64,000 nucleotides of DNA from an uncultured Psychrobacter sp. (GTDB lineage Bacteria; Pseudomonadota; Gammaproteobacteria; Pseudomonadales; Moraxellaceae): positions 496,001-560,000 of the forward strand of contig NZ_CANMRN010000002.1 in the NCBI RefSeq assembly GCF_947500265.1, in the 5' to 3' direction. Positions within the stretch are counted from its first letter, which is position 1. Every line of letters begins with the position of its first letter. Position numbers and translations under genes: made by a program. Under the pieces are notes generated by a model. The model was given only the letters and a program-made list of their open reading frames with translations, was not told the origin of the DNA and did no database searches. Of this stretch, positions 18,204 through 26,730 are shown in pieces.

Positions 18204-19031
18204 CTATCTGGCTTTATCCAGTTTACTGCGCAATATCCAATTGAGCACAGGCTTAGGTAAATGATTTAAGGCACTCGTGATATAGCGCATCGAGCGTGGA
18301 AATATCGCCAGTTCTACGTCATCGTCAATCGCTTGCATAATATGATCAACCGCTGTCTGCGTGCTCATGATAAATGGCTTATGGCTAGCCTCGCCATCGT
18401 TTAAATCACGTAATGCTTGGGTATCGATATAGCCTGAAGCAATACAGTTTACTTGGATATCATAAGGTACAAGTGCTGCTCGATAAGCGCTAGCCGTAGC
18501 AACCATTGCGCGCTTGCTTTTGGCATAAAGACTGGCATAGGGATAATCTATCGTGCCTGCGATAGAGGCAATACAGATGAGGCTAGGTCTATCACCTTTA
18601 GTCAAATCCAACGCCTGACGCGGTTGTTTTAACTGCTGCTTCAACTGACTGCTTGCCCATCTAAAAACTTGCTCAAACACCTGTAAATTAATCGCTAGCA
18701 TTTGGTCGCTATCTGCTTGATTTAGGTGATGGATACACTCATTGGTATAGCTACCAGCACTATAGATCAGTCTTTGAAATGGAATACCTGACAAACTGTC
18801 TAATAACGTTCGCGTTTGACTTGGGTCAGTTAAGTCGCATACATAAGTCACAATAGCAGGATGCTGGCTATTGATATCGGCTATCTTTGCTGTGTTACTT
18901 CCAACAACGCTCACTTGCCAGCCAAGCGTCTGATGATGCAACGCCAAAGCTAAGCCAAGGCCACTTGTACCACCAACGATAATGATATGCGGCGCATGGT
19001 TTCTATTGATACCTTTTGCGAGGTTTTTCAT
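18204..19031 (-). CDS. Short-chain dehydrogenase/reductase, lipid cluster
   Basis: Classical SDR of 275 residues. The cofactor motif GGTSGLGLALALHHQ lies at residues 20-34, and the active site is SIAGTIDYPYASLYAKSK, with the catalytic Ser and YxxxK. The basic residue after the second strand region (GSNTAKIA) does not clearly decide NAD against NADP. C-terminally it has a conserved QVNCIASGYIDTQ segment. It overlaps the upstream patatin-like gene by 4 bp (ATGA), so the two are translationally coupled and probably work together. Substrate unknown; from context a lipid-linked hydroxyl or keto group is plausible, but this is inference. Confidence 0.85.
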   Translation of the reverse strand: MKNLAKGINRNHAPHIIIVGGTSGLGLALALHHQTLGWQVSVVGSNTAKIADINSQHPAIVTYVCDLTDPSQTRTLLDSLSGIPFQRLIYSAGSYTNECIHHLNQADSDQMLAINLQVFEQVFRWASSQLKQQLKQPRQALDLTKGDRPSLICIASIAGTIDYPYASLYAKSKRAMVATASAYRAALVPYDIQVNCIASGYIDTQALRDLNDGEASHKPFIMSTQTAVDHIMQAIDDDVELAIFPRSMRYITSALNHLPKPVLNWILRSKLDKAR

Positions 19032-20224
19032 AATTTATGCTGCTGTATATAGTTGACCGTACGCTGATAGCCATATTGCCATTGCGCCTGCATTTGCTGC
19101 ACAAAACCGTCATAGTCGCTGTGTATTAGCTCAACGGTCATTTGCTTTAGGTTAAAACGCTTTTGCACATTTTGCCCTCTCAGTTGCTGGTCGTTATCTG
19201 CAAATGGTAACCAATGTAGCTGACGGTTGTTGCTAGCCGTATTAGTGTGCGACGACCCTTCCATCGGTTGATAACCGTGTACTGCTGCCAAGCGCTCATT
19301 GGGATCGAAACCAAAGACGCGCTGAATCGCGGGAGCTGCCAGCCATGAATCATAACCTGCCTTGGTCTCTGCAAATACGCTGTGACCTAACTGACAGGCT
19401 AGCTCAATCGGTGTCAGATTGATCACACCTCCCAAGCACCAGCCAAGCTCTGTGATATGTGTTGGCGGTAGATAGTACATGTCAGCCATAGACGCGCGAA
19501 TCACTGGGGCAAAATCCCATTGCGTCTGTACCTTTACAGACAGGTGTATGCGTCCATTTGCAAAGGTGTGCACAGGTGACGTCATTTGCTCGTCGACCAG
19601 ACCTGATACAGAATTTGGTAAATTTGCTAAGCACGGCGGCGCAAATAACAACTCTTGCAGTACAGGTTTTTTATTACATAAGGCATCAGCAGGTGCTTGA
19701 TACAGTCGGCTAGCAATGATAGCTATCTCTGGCGTTGTTTTATCAGCAGCGCCACCTTTCTTGCTACCAGTAGCGAACCGCGACAGCTCATCTAGCCAGT
19801 ACTGCTCGTTATCGATACGAAACATCGCTAACTGCTGTAACTCATTTAACAGTCGCTCGTAGCTGTCTGCTTGACGTTGTCTTTGTCCATTATCCTTTTG
19901 CTTTGATAACCGCCAACGTTTGAGTGCATGGGTCATATAGCGCAGCTTTAGACGTTTATTGGCTTCCTCTGGTGCGACCTGTCTGATTGCAGTGATGACA
20001 CGATACAACTCACGGCTGCACATCAGCGCTTGCAAATCTTTAGGGTCAGGCGCAAGTTGTACTAAGTAAGCAGACAAACTACCACCGCAAGTACCAACGA
20101 TAATGTCTGGCGTCAAATCATGCGCTGCTAGTGCTGCATAACTGCCCAAATAATAACCAAAACGTGAGCCTCCGCCTGAAAATAGCTGAACACGCTCGTA
20201 AGGCTTAACCTGCTGATTATTCAT
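19028..20224 (-). CDS. Patatin-like protein with Cys in place of the nucleophile Ser
   Basis: The 398-residue protein has a patatin/phospholipase A layout: Gly-rich oxyanion loop SGGGSRFGYYLGS (16-28), nucleophile elbow VGTCGGS (43-49), and the segment IRASMADMYYLPP leading to the usual D-G-G site. The elbow Ser is Cys46 and the expected Asp is Leu264 (WCLGGVINLTP), so the Ser-Asp dyad is missing. It may be an inactive lipid-binding relative, or use another mechanism. It is translationally coupled to the SDR and starts 3 bp after the fusion gene stop, so it belongs to the lipid operon. The family call is good; activity is uncertain. Confidence 0.82.
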   Translation of the reverse strand: MNNQQVKPYERVQLFSGGGSRFGYYLGSYAALAAHDLTPDIIVGTCGGSLSAYLVQLAPDPKDLQALMCSRELYRVITAIRQVAPEEANKRLKLRYMTHALKRWRLSKQKDNGQRQRQADSYERLLNELQQLAMFRIDNEQYWLDELSRFATGSKKGGAADKTTPEIAIIASRLYQAPADALCNKKPVLQELLFAPPCLANLPNSVSGLVDEQMTSPVHTFANGRIHLSVKVQTQWDFAPVIRASMADMYYLPPTHITELGWCLGGVINLTPIELACQLGHSVFAETKAGYDSWLAAPAIQRVFGFDPNERLAAVHGYQPMEGSSHTNTASNNRQLHWLPFADNDQQLRGQNVQKRFNLKQMTVELIHSDYDGFVQQMQAQWQYGYQRTVNYIQQHKL

Positions 20225-20227
20225 CTA

Positions 20228-22921
20228 TTACTCGTTATCAGCTAATGCAGTTTTAATCGCTAACGAAACAGTAAAGATACCAAAGCGATCGATACGCATC
20301 GTGACTTTCTTAAAGCCTGCCCGTTCAACCAATTGATCCATTTCCGCCTGCGAACGGCAACGCATCACCCAACTACTGCCACGGTGATTGTTTAGTGTTT
20401 TACTGATAAATTCCTGTTCAGGGTGCCACGGTTGGTTGGTATAAATCAGATAACCGCCCGATTTTAAACTGTCATAAATACCAGCCAATGCCGTCGCTGG
20501 TAGCGCATTATCAGAGAACAGTTCAAATAACCCAGAGGCAATAGCAAGATCTGATTTTTTAGTATCGGTACTAGTATCATTCGTATCTGCATCAATATAA
20601 CTGGCAGGATCAAAGGCGTCCTTTTGACTGGTCATTATTCGATTGCTCATGGCCAAATGCTCTGCCTTTGCTTGCAATGCCTGTATATTATGCATCTCAT
20701 AATCACGCAGCTCAGCATACAAATCTGCAAACTCTGTCAGCAGATCAAATGTATAAAAACCATGTCCACTAGCGATATCTAACAGTTTTGGTCGGTATGG
20801 TTTATTACTACTTTGGTTTTTATCTTCGATATCTGCGAGTGCTAAGCGTGCCAATTCCAATATATGCTCGCGGCGAATACGAATACCTTGCCAGCCGATA
20901 TTATTTAAATAAAACTTATCTACTGCCTGTCCAAATTTATTCTGACCGCTAGGCTTATTGTAATAGACATGATCTAGCGAATGACCAGAATCAAATCCAT
21001 GCTCAAGCCCTGTAGCAATCGCATCGCTGACATGACCAAACTTCTGCATCGCAAAACGGGTAATCGCAAAGTTTGGATTGAATGGTTTAATCGCCAAACG
21101 ATCTACTTTATCTTTACTGGCACTGTTTAAGTGAGCCGTACTCAAATCAGGGGCTTGGACTGGTGTGCTAAATATTTCCTCAGCAAACTCAATACAGTCG
21201 GCAAAGACATCGGCTTTATTGGTCTCATGAAAGATTGCATGATAGCTGTCTGGATACAACTGCCAGCGTTTAATCGGTGTGTTAATCGCCTCATAGAATT
21301 TCCGCTCAGCCTGCTTATCGACCACATAATCCTTACCCGCGCATAAGACAAACGTCGGTACAGTAATAGCGCCAGCATCATCGAGTAAACGCTGACCCGT
21401 CGCATGAGTGTCGATGAGTAAGTCGGTCGAGATACTGTTGGAGATTAATGGATCAGCATTGTAGGCTTGCTGCGCGTCTTTATCATGAGTCAGTACTTGT
21501 GCTTTAACATAGCTGCTGACACGTGACATCAGACCTAACGTACGTGCCACCTTTAGCGATGGTATAGCAAAGGGCAGATACAGACGAATACTGAGCGCAG
21601 GCGTGCCAAGTATCATGCCGCGAATATTGGGCGCGTAATCATGTACCCATGCTACTGCCAATACCGCGCCGATACTACTAGCGACAATCAATGTATCCTC
21701 GATAGCAATACCTGTTTGCCCAATCACCAGTTGTACAAAACCTTCTAAATCTCGCTCAAGCTCGGTAACGCTCTCAGCATGATCTTTGATACCCCCTGAG
21801 CGCCCATTACCGCGCGCATCCCAAGCAAATACTTGATAGCCAGCTGTTGCAAACTGCTCTCCTAGCTCTGCCAATCGCCCCGAATGCTCATGCCCTCGAT
21901 GCAATAAAATAACTTGGCGTGATGGTTGGTTGGTTGGCTTGATATCTTCTAAAGGCATCGTTAGCCAATAGCGATAATAAATAGCCGTGCCGTCATAAGC
22001 GTTATAACAGCTTTCACCATTGATGATTTTAGATGCAGGCAAGTCCAAACCAATACTGGCCTGTTCTTCGAATTTTTGACTATCAACGGTTGTGGTTGGC
22101 ATTTCTTTGAACTCCAATGGGCGAGCGTTATCAGTAGAAGTATTTGGCAAAACAACAGTAAGAGATAGTGAGTTGTTTGTTGACTCACCCAGTACGGATC
22201 GCAGCTGAGGTGGGTTACGCCTCAAGTATAACTCTGCCATATAACGTAGTCGATTGAGACAGGTCTTTAGTAGCATTATCTCTGTTAGTATAAATAATTG
22301 ACCTATTCTGACGGCAGGCGAAGCCATCTGTCCTTTAATACTTACTGGCACTTTGGCTCTGCTACCCATAAAGGCACCAAGCATACCTAATAGGAAGGCG
22401 CGGTCGCTTTTGCCCAAAGGCCCTTGGTTAGCACGAACACCTAACATGGTATTACTAGTAACGCCCAACAGCTCGGTGCCAATACTAAGCGCGATCAGAG
22501 CAGTGATATGATGCTGAGAAGTTGATATATTCGTTGGTAAGTTGGCTGTTAAATTTTGCCATTCTTTATTATTGATATGATGCGTCAGAATATGAGGCGC
22601 CAGACTCGCTAATAGCGCCGTATCGGCAACCATATCACCTACCTCGTTTAACACGGCTCCTAGCCTTGATGCCTGTCCATGCTCACGCGCCATCATGCCA
22701 TCGATGGCATTGAGTGCCATACGTACAAACAATGATGATGGTAATAAAAGCCACAGCCGCTGCTGTTCAGCCGCTGGTTTGGCAATGATATAGGCAGTAC
22801 CGATACTCAATAAAACAGCGGATACCGTCACTTGGTTAGCGGTAATATTTTGCTCAACCAGCGACTTACTTATCGGGCGTAGTTGATTTTGAAACTGAGT
22901 TTTGAGCTGATATAGCGACAT
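20228..22921 (-). CDS. Three-domain fusion: CDP-alcohol phosphotransferase, alpha/beta hydrolase, methyltransferase (YnbA-YnbC type)
   Basis: The 897-residue protein joins three enzyme domains. Residues 1-235 form a membrane CDP-alcohol phosphotransferase whose motif reads NAIDGMMAR...G...NEVGD, with Asn71 and Asn92 where most relatives have Asp. Residues about 290-590 form a lysophospholipase-like hydrolase (LLHRGHEHSGR, nucleophile region VASSIGAV, late LYPDSYHAIFHE). Residues about 640-890 form a SAM methyltransferase (LLDIASGHGFYTFDLL). E. coli YnbA and YnbC have the same domains as separate proteins. A TTG opens the frame at 22933, but the ATG giving MSLYQLK resembles YnbA and is preferred. 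It heads the patatin-SDR operon. Reaction unknown; probably makes or remodels a minor phospholipid. Confidence 0.85.
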   Translation of the reverse strand: MSLYQLKTQFQNQLRPISKSLVEQNITANQVTVSAVLLSIGTAYIIAKPAAEQQRLWLLLPSSLFVRMALNAIDGMMAREHGQASRLGAVLNEVGDMVADTALLASLAPHILTHHINNKEWQNLTANLPTNISTSQHHITALIALSIGTELLGVTSNTMLGVRANQGPLGKSDRAFLLGMLGAFMGSRAKVPVSIKGQMASPAVRIGQLFILTEIMLLKTCLNRLRYMAELYLRRNPPQLRSVLGESTNNSLSLTVVLPNTSTDNARPLEFKEMPTTTVDSQKFEEQASIGLDLPASKIINGESCYNAYDGTAIYYRYWLTMPLEDIKPTNQPSRQVILLHRGHEHSGRLAELGEQFATAGYQVFAWDARGNGRSGGIKDHAESVTELERDLEGFVQLVIGQTGIAIEDTLIVASSIGAVLAVAWVHDYAPNIRGMILGTPALSIRLYLPFAIPSLKVARTLGLMSRVSSYVKAQVLTHDKDAQQAYNADPLISNSISTDLLIDTHATGQRLLDDAGAITVPTFVLCAGKDYVVDKQAERKFYEAINTPIKRWQLYPDSYHAIFHETNKADVFADCIEFAEEIFSTPVQAPDLSTAHLNSASKDKVDRLAIKPFNPNFAITRFAMQKFGHVSDAIATGLEHGFDSGHSLDHVYYNKPSGQNKFGQAVDKFYLNNIGWQGIRIRREHILELARLALADIEDKNQSSNKPYRPKLLDIASGHGFYTFDLLTEFADLYAELRDYEMHNIQALQAKAEHLAMSNRIMTSQKDAFDPASYIDADTNDTSTDTKKSDLAIASGLFELFSDNALPATALAGIYDSLKSGGYLIYTNQPWHPEQEFISKTLNNHRGSSWVMRCRSQAEMDQLVERAGFKKVTMRIDRFGIFTVSLAIKTALADNE

Positions 22922-23186
22922 GAGTCTAGCCAAATATTTTCAGTACTTTAATGTAGCAACAAAAGTTTATAAGGTAAAGAATTACAAAGCACTCAAAAAC
23001 GTTCAAACATTTCGAAAAAGATATTTATTATCATCATTATAAGCGTCCAGTTTTTTCCATTTTAGTCAACAACGACCAATGATTTGCAATGAATCTTAGT
23101 GGCTCATATCAATACTGTTAACCTTATATGGTACAATCTTCAGCTTCTTAAAAACGCCTTATTAAAAATGCTGCGAGCCCGTCATC

Positions 23187-24098
23187 ATGGAAAGCCTAGT
23201 CACCCTTGTTCTGGTATTAATGCCAATGTTTATTGGCTTTGCCATTCCGTCTAACCCTACTATGACAAAAGTGGCCGACAAAGGTCTATCATATCTAGTA
23301 TTTATCATCCTGGCGTTGATCGGTATTGAACTGTCTCAGGTAGAAGGTCTAGGCAATCAGCTGGGTGAAATTGCGCTGTATGTCACCGTCCTATCAATAT
23401 TAACAATTGGTACAGGATTGTTTGCGCTTATGGTGTTTGACCATCTGCGTCCGTGGCATGCCAAAAAACCAAGTGTAAAATCTAAAGAGCATCGGGTGAG
23501 CATTCGAGGTAGCTTGGCGCAAGTGGTTTGTGTGGTGATTGGGATGGTGATTGGCTATTTCTTGCCTGCTGATTATATGCCGCCTGAAAACTCTATGACC
23601 GTCATGCTGATGATTTTGATATTACTGGTTGGTATAGGCTTAAAAGGCTCGGGCATCACCTTAAAAGAAGTATTACTCAATAAACGCGGCGTAGAAATGA
23701 GTGTCATCTTTACGCTAGCGGTATTGGCAGGCGGGCTTATATTTGCGCTACTATTTACGGATGTGTCATGGACGAAAGGCTTAGCGCTATCGTCGGGGTT
23801 TGGTTGGTACTCGCTCTCAGCGATTGTCATGACCGATGCTTATGGCGCGGTTTGGGGTAGTGTCGCGTTATTCAATGACTTGGTACGTGAGTTCTTTGCG
23901 TTAATCTTTATTCCGGTATTTATGCGCAAATACCCTTCTGCCGCGGTTGGGCTTGGCGGCGCGACCAGCTTAGACTTTACCTTGCCTATCATTCAACAGT
24001 CAGGTGGTCTAAAAGTCGTGCCACTAGCGATTAGCTTTGGTTTCCTAATTAATATTGTCTCGCCAGTACTGATGGTGTTTTTCTCAGCATTGGGATAA
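23187..24098 (+). CDS. lysO: LysO-family lysine exporter (YbjE/DUF340)
   Basis: Membrane protein of 303 residues resembling LysO (YbjE), an inner-membrane L-lysine exporter. Hydrophobic segments run through the whole length. Family marks include the N-terminal GFAIPSNPTMTKVADKGLSYLVF, the acidic-residue region FALIGIELSQVEG, and the C-terminal SSGFGWYSLSAIVMTDAYGAVWGSVALFNDLVREF and GGATSLDFTLPIIQ. It is transcribed divergently from the lipid fusion gene with a 265-bp spacer in which I see no lysine riboswitch. The family is confident; lysine as substrate comes from the E. coli homologue. Confidence 0.88.
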   Translation: MESLVTLVLVLMPMFIGFAIPSNPTMTKVADKGLSYLVFIILALIGIELSQVEGLGNQLGEIALYVTVLSILTIGTGLFALMVFDHLRPWHAKKPSVKSKEHRVSIRGSLAQVVCVVIGMVIGYFLPADYMPPENSMTVMLMILILLVGIGLKGSGITLKEVLLNKRGVEMSVIFTLAVLAGGLIFALLFTDVSWTKGLALSSGFGWYSLSAIVMTDAYGAVWGSVALFNDLVREFFALIFIPVFMRKYPSAAVGLGGATSLDFTLPIIQQSGGLKVVPLAISFGFLINIVSPVLMVFFSALG

Positions 24099-24162
24099 TA
24101 GCCATAACTCCAGTTTAAATCTAGTGAGATTACATCTCAATGACAGATGATTTGAAAGTGTT

Positions 24163-25134
24163 TTATTGGTAGATATTTGCATTGTCTCGACAATGCTGCT
24201 TAACCACATCTAACCATCTTTCATACCAATACCATTGCTGCTCAATCTTTACGCCATATCCTTTTGAATTATTTTTTGCATCTAAAGATTGCCATAATTT
24301 TGTATGATGATGAATCGAGAAACCTGCAAATCCAGCATTATTCATTATCTCTTTGATCTTACTAGGTCGATATTTAACTTTCTCAGTCTCTTTTATTAAC
24401 TGATACTCTGTATTTACCTTTGCAGCCAATGGATCATCTGGTTTTAAGAACTCAATTACTTTATCTGCTTGTCCTCTTTTATTAACAGTTTTGGGCACAA
24501 ACAATATTCTATAAGCATACTTCGGACTGCCAAAATCTTCGTCTGAAACAGAGTTATCAAAGCGAGTTACATAACTTTTAATATTACTAGGTAAATCCTC
24601 AAACTCTGATAAAAGATCTTTTTGTTCCTCGGATATGCTTGAGAACTGTAAGCTAAATGATAAATGTTTTTCTATACCGAACTCTTTACCAAAAAACTTA
24701 CAGATGTAGTAATTATAGTTTAAACAGCATGCCTGATATCTAGCACTCAAACTATCATCAATCCTAGACGTCATCTGATGCTCAATCTCATGACGTAAGC
24801 CTATTAAAAACTTTAAATTTAAGGTAGACTCTCTATCTATTGGGCTATTCGTATTATCTAAACATCGCTCAAGCTCCCAATGTTTATATGCGCCATGTTT
24901 AGTTCTATCAAAGATTTTACGTTGATTTGGCTTTTTATAATAACGATAATCAATATTTTTATCTTCATAATAAGCATGTAAAAGATACGTCCAACTAATT
25001 ATGATTAAGACTGAGAATGCTTCCGACTTGAACGTAATATTAGGATTGTTAAATATCTGAACTGCTGCCAAAGCAGACTCTCTCGACTTTTTAACCAATT
25101 CGTATTTTTTCGTACCCTTTCTAAGAATACTCAT
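24163..25134 (-). CDS. DUF3644-like protein with HEPN-type RxxxxH motif
   Basis: The 323-residue protein resembles the DUF3644 family: an N-terminal helical part (LVKKSRESALAAVQIFNNP...FSVLIIISWTYLLHAYY), then FLIGLRHEIEHQM, and a C-terminal RPSKIKEIMNNAGF region. R114-x4-H119 (RHEIEH) has the form of the HEPN ribonuclease motif. Codon use is visibly more AT-rich, with many Asn, Lys, Tyr and Ile, than in the flanking genes. That suggests transfer into a conserved region between lysO and the ubi genes. The ATG follows AAGGA. Many HEPN proteins are toxins or anti-phage factors, but no partner gene is seen here. Function unproven. Confidence 0.7.
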   Translation of the reverse strand: MSILRKGTKKYELVKKSRESALAAVQIFNNPNITFKSEAFSVLIIISWTYLLHAYYEDKNIDYRYYKKPNQRKIFDRTKHGAYKHWELERCLDNTNSPIDRESTLNLKFLIGLRHEIEHQMTSRIDDSLSARYQACCLNYNYYICKFFGKEFGIEKHLSFSLQFSSISEEQKDLLSEFEDLPSNIKSYVTRFDNSVSDEDFGSPKYAYRILFVPKTVNKRGQADKVIEFLKPDDPLAAKVNTEYQLIKETEKVKYRPSKIKEIMNNAGFAGFSIHHHTKLWQSLDAKNNSKGYGVKIEQQWYWYERWLDVVKQHCRDNANIYQ

Positions 25135-25280
25135 CTTAAAATCCTTTTATTTTTCTAATCAAATACTGACGTATGCAGCTTAGAAACATCAAGATAAAAT
25201 TCATTCAACTCGTCATCTTTTCTCATCGAAAAGCTAAGTTCTTACTTATTACTCTTCTGGTCATTCAAGAAGGAACACCC

Positions 25281-26564
25281 CTATACCCCACTCGCCTGCT
25301 TAGCAAACAAGTGCATCAATGGTTTTATTTTACTGACTCGGTACATGCCCTCATTACGTATCTGCTGCACAGGGCGCAATTGAGCAAGCGACCCTGCAAA
25401 TAACCAGTTAAGCGCAGAAAAGCTATGCATCATTAGGCTATTATGCGGACGGCGCGAACGCTCATAATGACGTAGCGTTTGATTGCTACCCCAAAGCATA
25501 CCACCACTACGGGCAAAATCATGCGTTAACTGCTCACATAATACTTGCACATCCAGCATGCCAAGGTTCAACCCTTGACCCGCCAGCGGATGTACGCCAT
25601 GAGCTGCATCACCAATGAGTACCAAGTTGTCAGCGACGTAGCTTTTCGCTTGCTGAGCCGCTAATGGAAAACTAGCGATAGACTCAATTTGATTAATCGC
25701 ACCCAGCTCATAATTGCTTGCAACTGCTAACTTATCAGCAATAAAACGATCTTCTTCCTCTATCAATGCCAACGCTTGATTGCGCGGCAATGTCCATACT
25801 ATCGACTGCCAATGCTGCGGATTTGTCTTATCAGCATCGGTTATATCTGCTAATGGCAATAGTGCCAACGTACCTGTTGGTAGCATGGCTTGACGTGCTG
25901 TCGCTTGATGCGGTTTCTCAGTCTGAATCGCACAGCAAATCGCGGTTTGATTATAATCAAGCATATCTACGCCAATCCCTGCTTGCTGACGGACAAATGA
26001 ACCGCGCCCATCAGCACCAACTAATAGACTCGCATCAATCGATTCGCCATTGTCTAGAGTTACACGATAACCTTGCTGCGCCCCTAGCCAATCCATATTG
26101 ACAACTTTATGACCAGCGATAAGGGTCAGATACTCACTGACATCAGCTTCATGCAAGCGTTGCCACAGTGCGTACTCGATAACAGCAGGCTCAACCATAC
26201 TACCTAATAATGTAGGCTCATGATTTTTACCACTATTATCCTCGGCGCCAATACCTTCACTTTCGCCAAATAATAACTCACCCATACCATTTAGCTGCCA
26301 CACCTGCATTTGCGAGTAGTCTGCTTTGCGTTTAGAGGCGGCAATATGTTGCCACGCGCCAACGTCCTTAAGCAAATTAATACTAGCCATACTGAGTGCA
26401 TAGACACGTGCATCACGTTTGCTAAGGGTGTTGTGCCAAGCTGACTCATCACGCTCAGGACGGGCATCAATCAACGTCACTGGCATTTTTGCTTGTGCCA
26501 GCTTTAGAGCAAGCGTTGCCCCAACGATACCGCTACCGATAATCAGCGTCTGGTTGTTTTTCAT
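25281..26564 (-). CDS. Ubiquinone-pathway FAD monooxygenase, UbiI/UbiF-like
   Basis: FAD-dependent hydroxylase of the UbiH/UbiF/VisC family, which adds a ring hydroxyl during ubiquinone synthesis. Residues 1-30 have the dinucleotide motif LIIGSGIVGATLALKLA. GADGRGSFVRQQAGI is the DG motif and LIGDAAHGVHPLAGQGLNLGMLD is the GD motif, both diagnostic of the family. The region SQMQVWQLNGMGELLF is closer to UbiI/UbiF than to UbiH. The frame stays open upstream to a TTG (26609), but the ATG at 26564 gives the expected N-terminus and 427 residues. It follows ubiH on the same strand with a gap of about 165 bp. Which ring position it hydroxylates cannot be told from sequence. Confidence 0.88.
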   Translation of the reverse strand: MKNNQTLIIGSGIVGATLALKLAQAKMPVTLIDARPERDESAWHNTLSKRDARVYALSMASINLLKDVGAWQHIAASKRKADYSQMQVWQLNGMGELLFGESEGIGAEDNSGKNHEPTLLGSMVEPAVIEYALWQRLHEADVSEYLTLIAGHKVVNMDWLGAQQGYRVTLDNGESIDASLLVGADGRGSFVRQQAGIGVDMLDYNQTAICCAIQTEKPHQATARQAMLPTGTLALLPLADITDADKTNPQHWQSIVWTLPRNQALALIEEEDRFIADKLAVASNYELGAINQIESIASFPLAAQQAKSYVADNLVLIGDAAHGVHPLAGQGLNLGMLDVQVLCEQLTHDFARSGGMLWGSNQTLRHYERSRRPHNSLMMHSFSALNWLFAGSLAQLRPVQQIRNEGMYRVSKIKPLMHLFAKQASGV

Positions 26565-26730
26565 AAGGTGTCTCTCAATATTGTTCAATATTAGAATGCT
26601 TATTATCAATCTTAATTACATATAGTTGATTCAGTTTAAAAGAGAGACGAGGCAACCGAGTGCAGATGTATAGGCAATACTTCAAGCGAGGTTAACGCTG
26701 TCACTCTTTTAAAGAAGATTAACTATAGCG

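Noticed and set aside
22922..23186. Lysine riboswitch before lysO
   Set aside because: The spacer is AT-rich and lacks the long multi-helix structure expected of an L box.
24163..25134. Transposase or mobile-element gene
   Set aside because: AT-rich and isolated, but no transposase motif, terminal inverted repeats or target duplication were seen.
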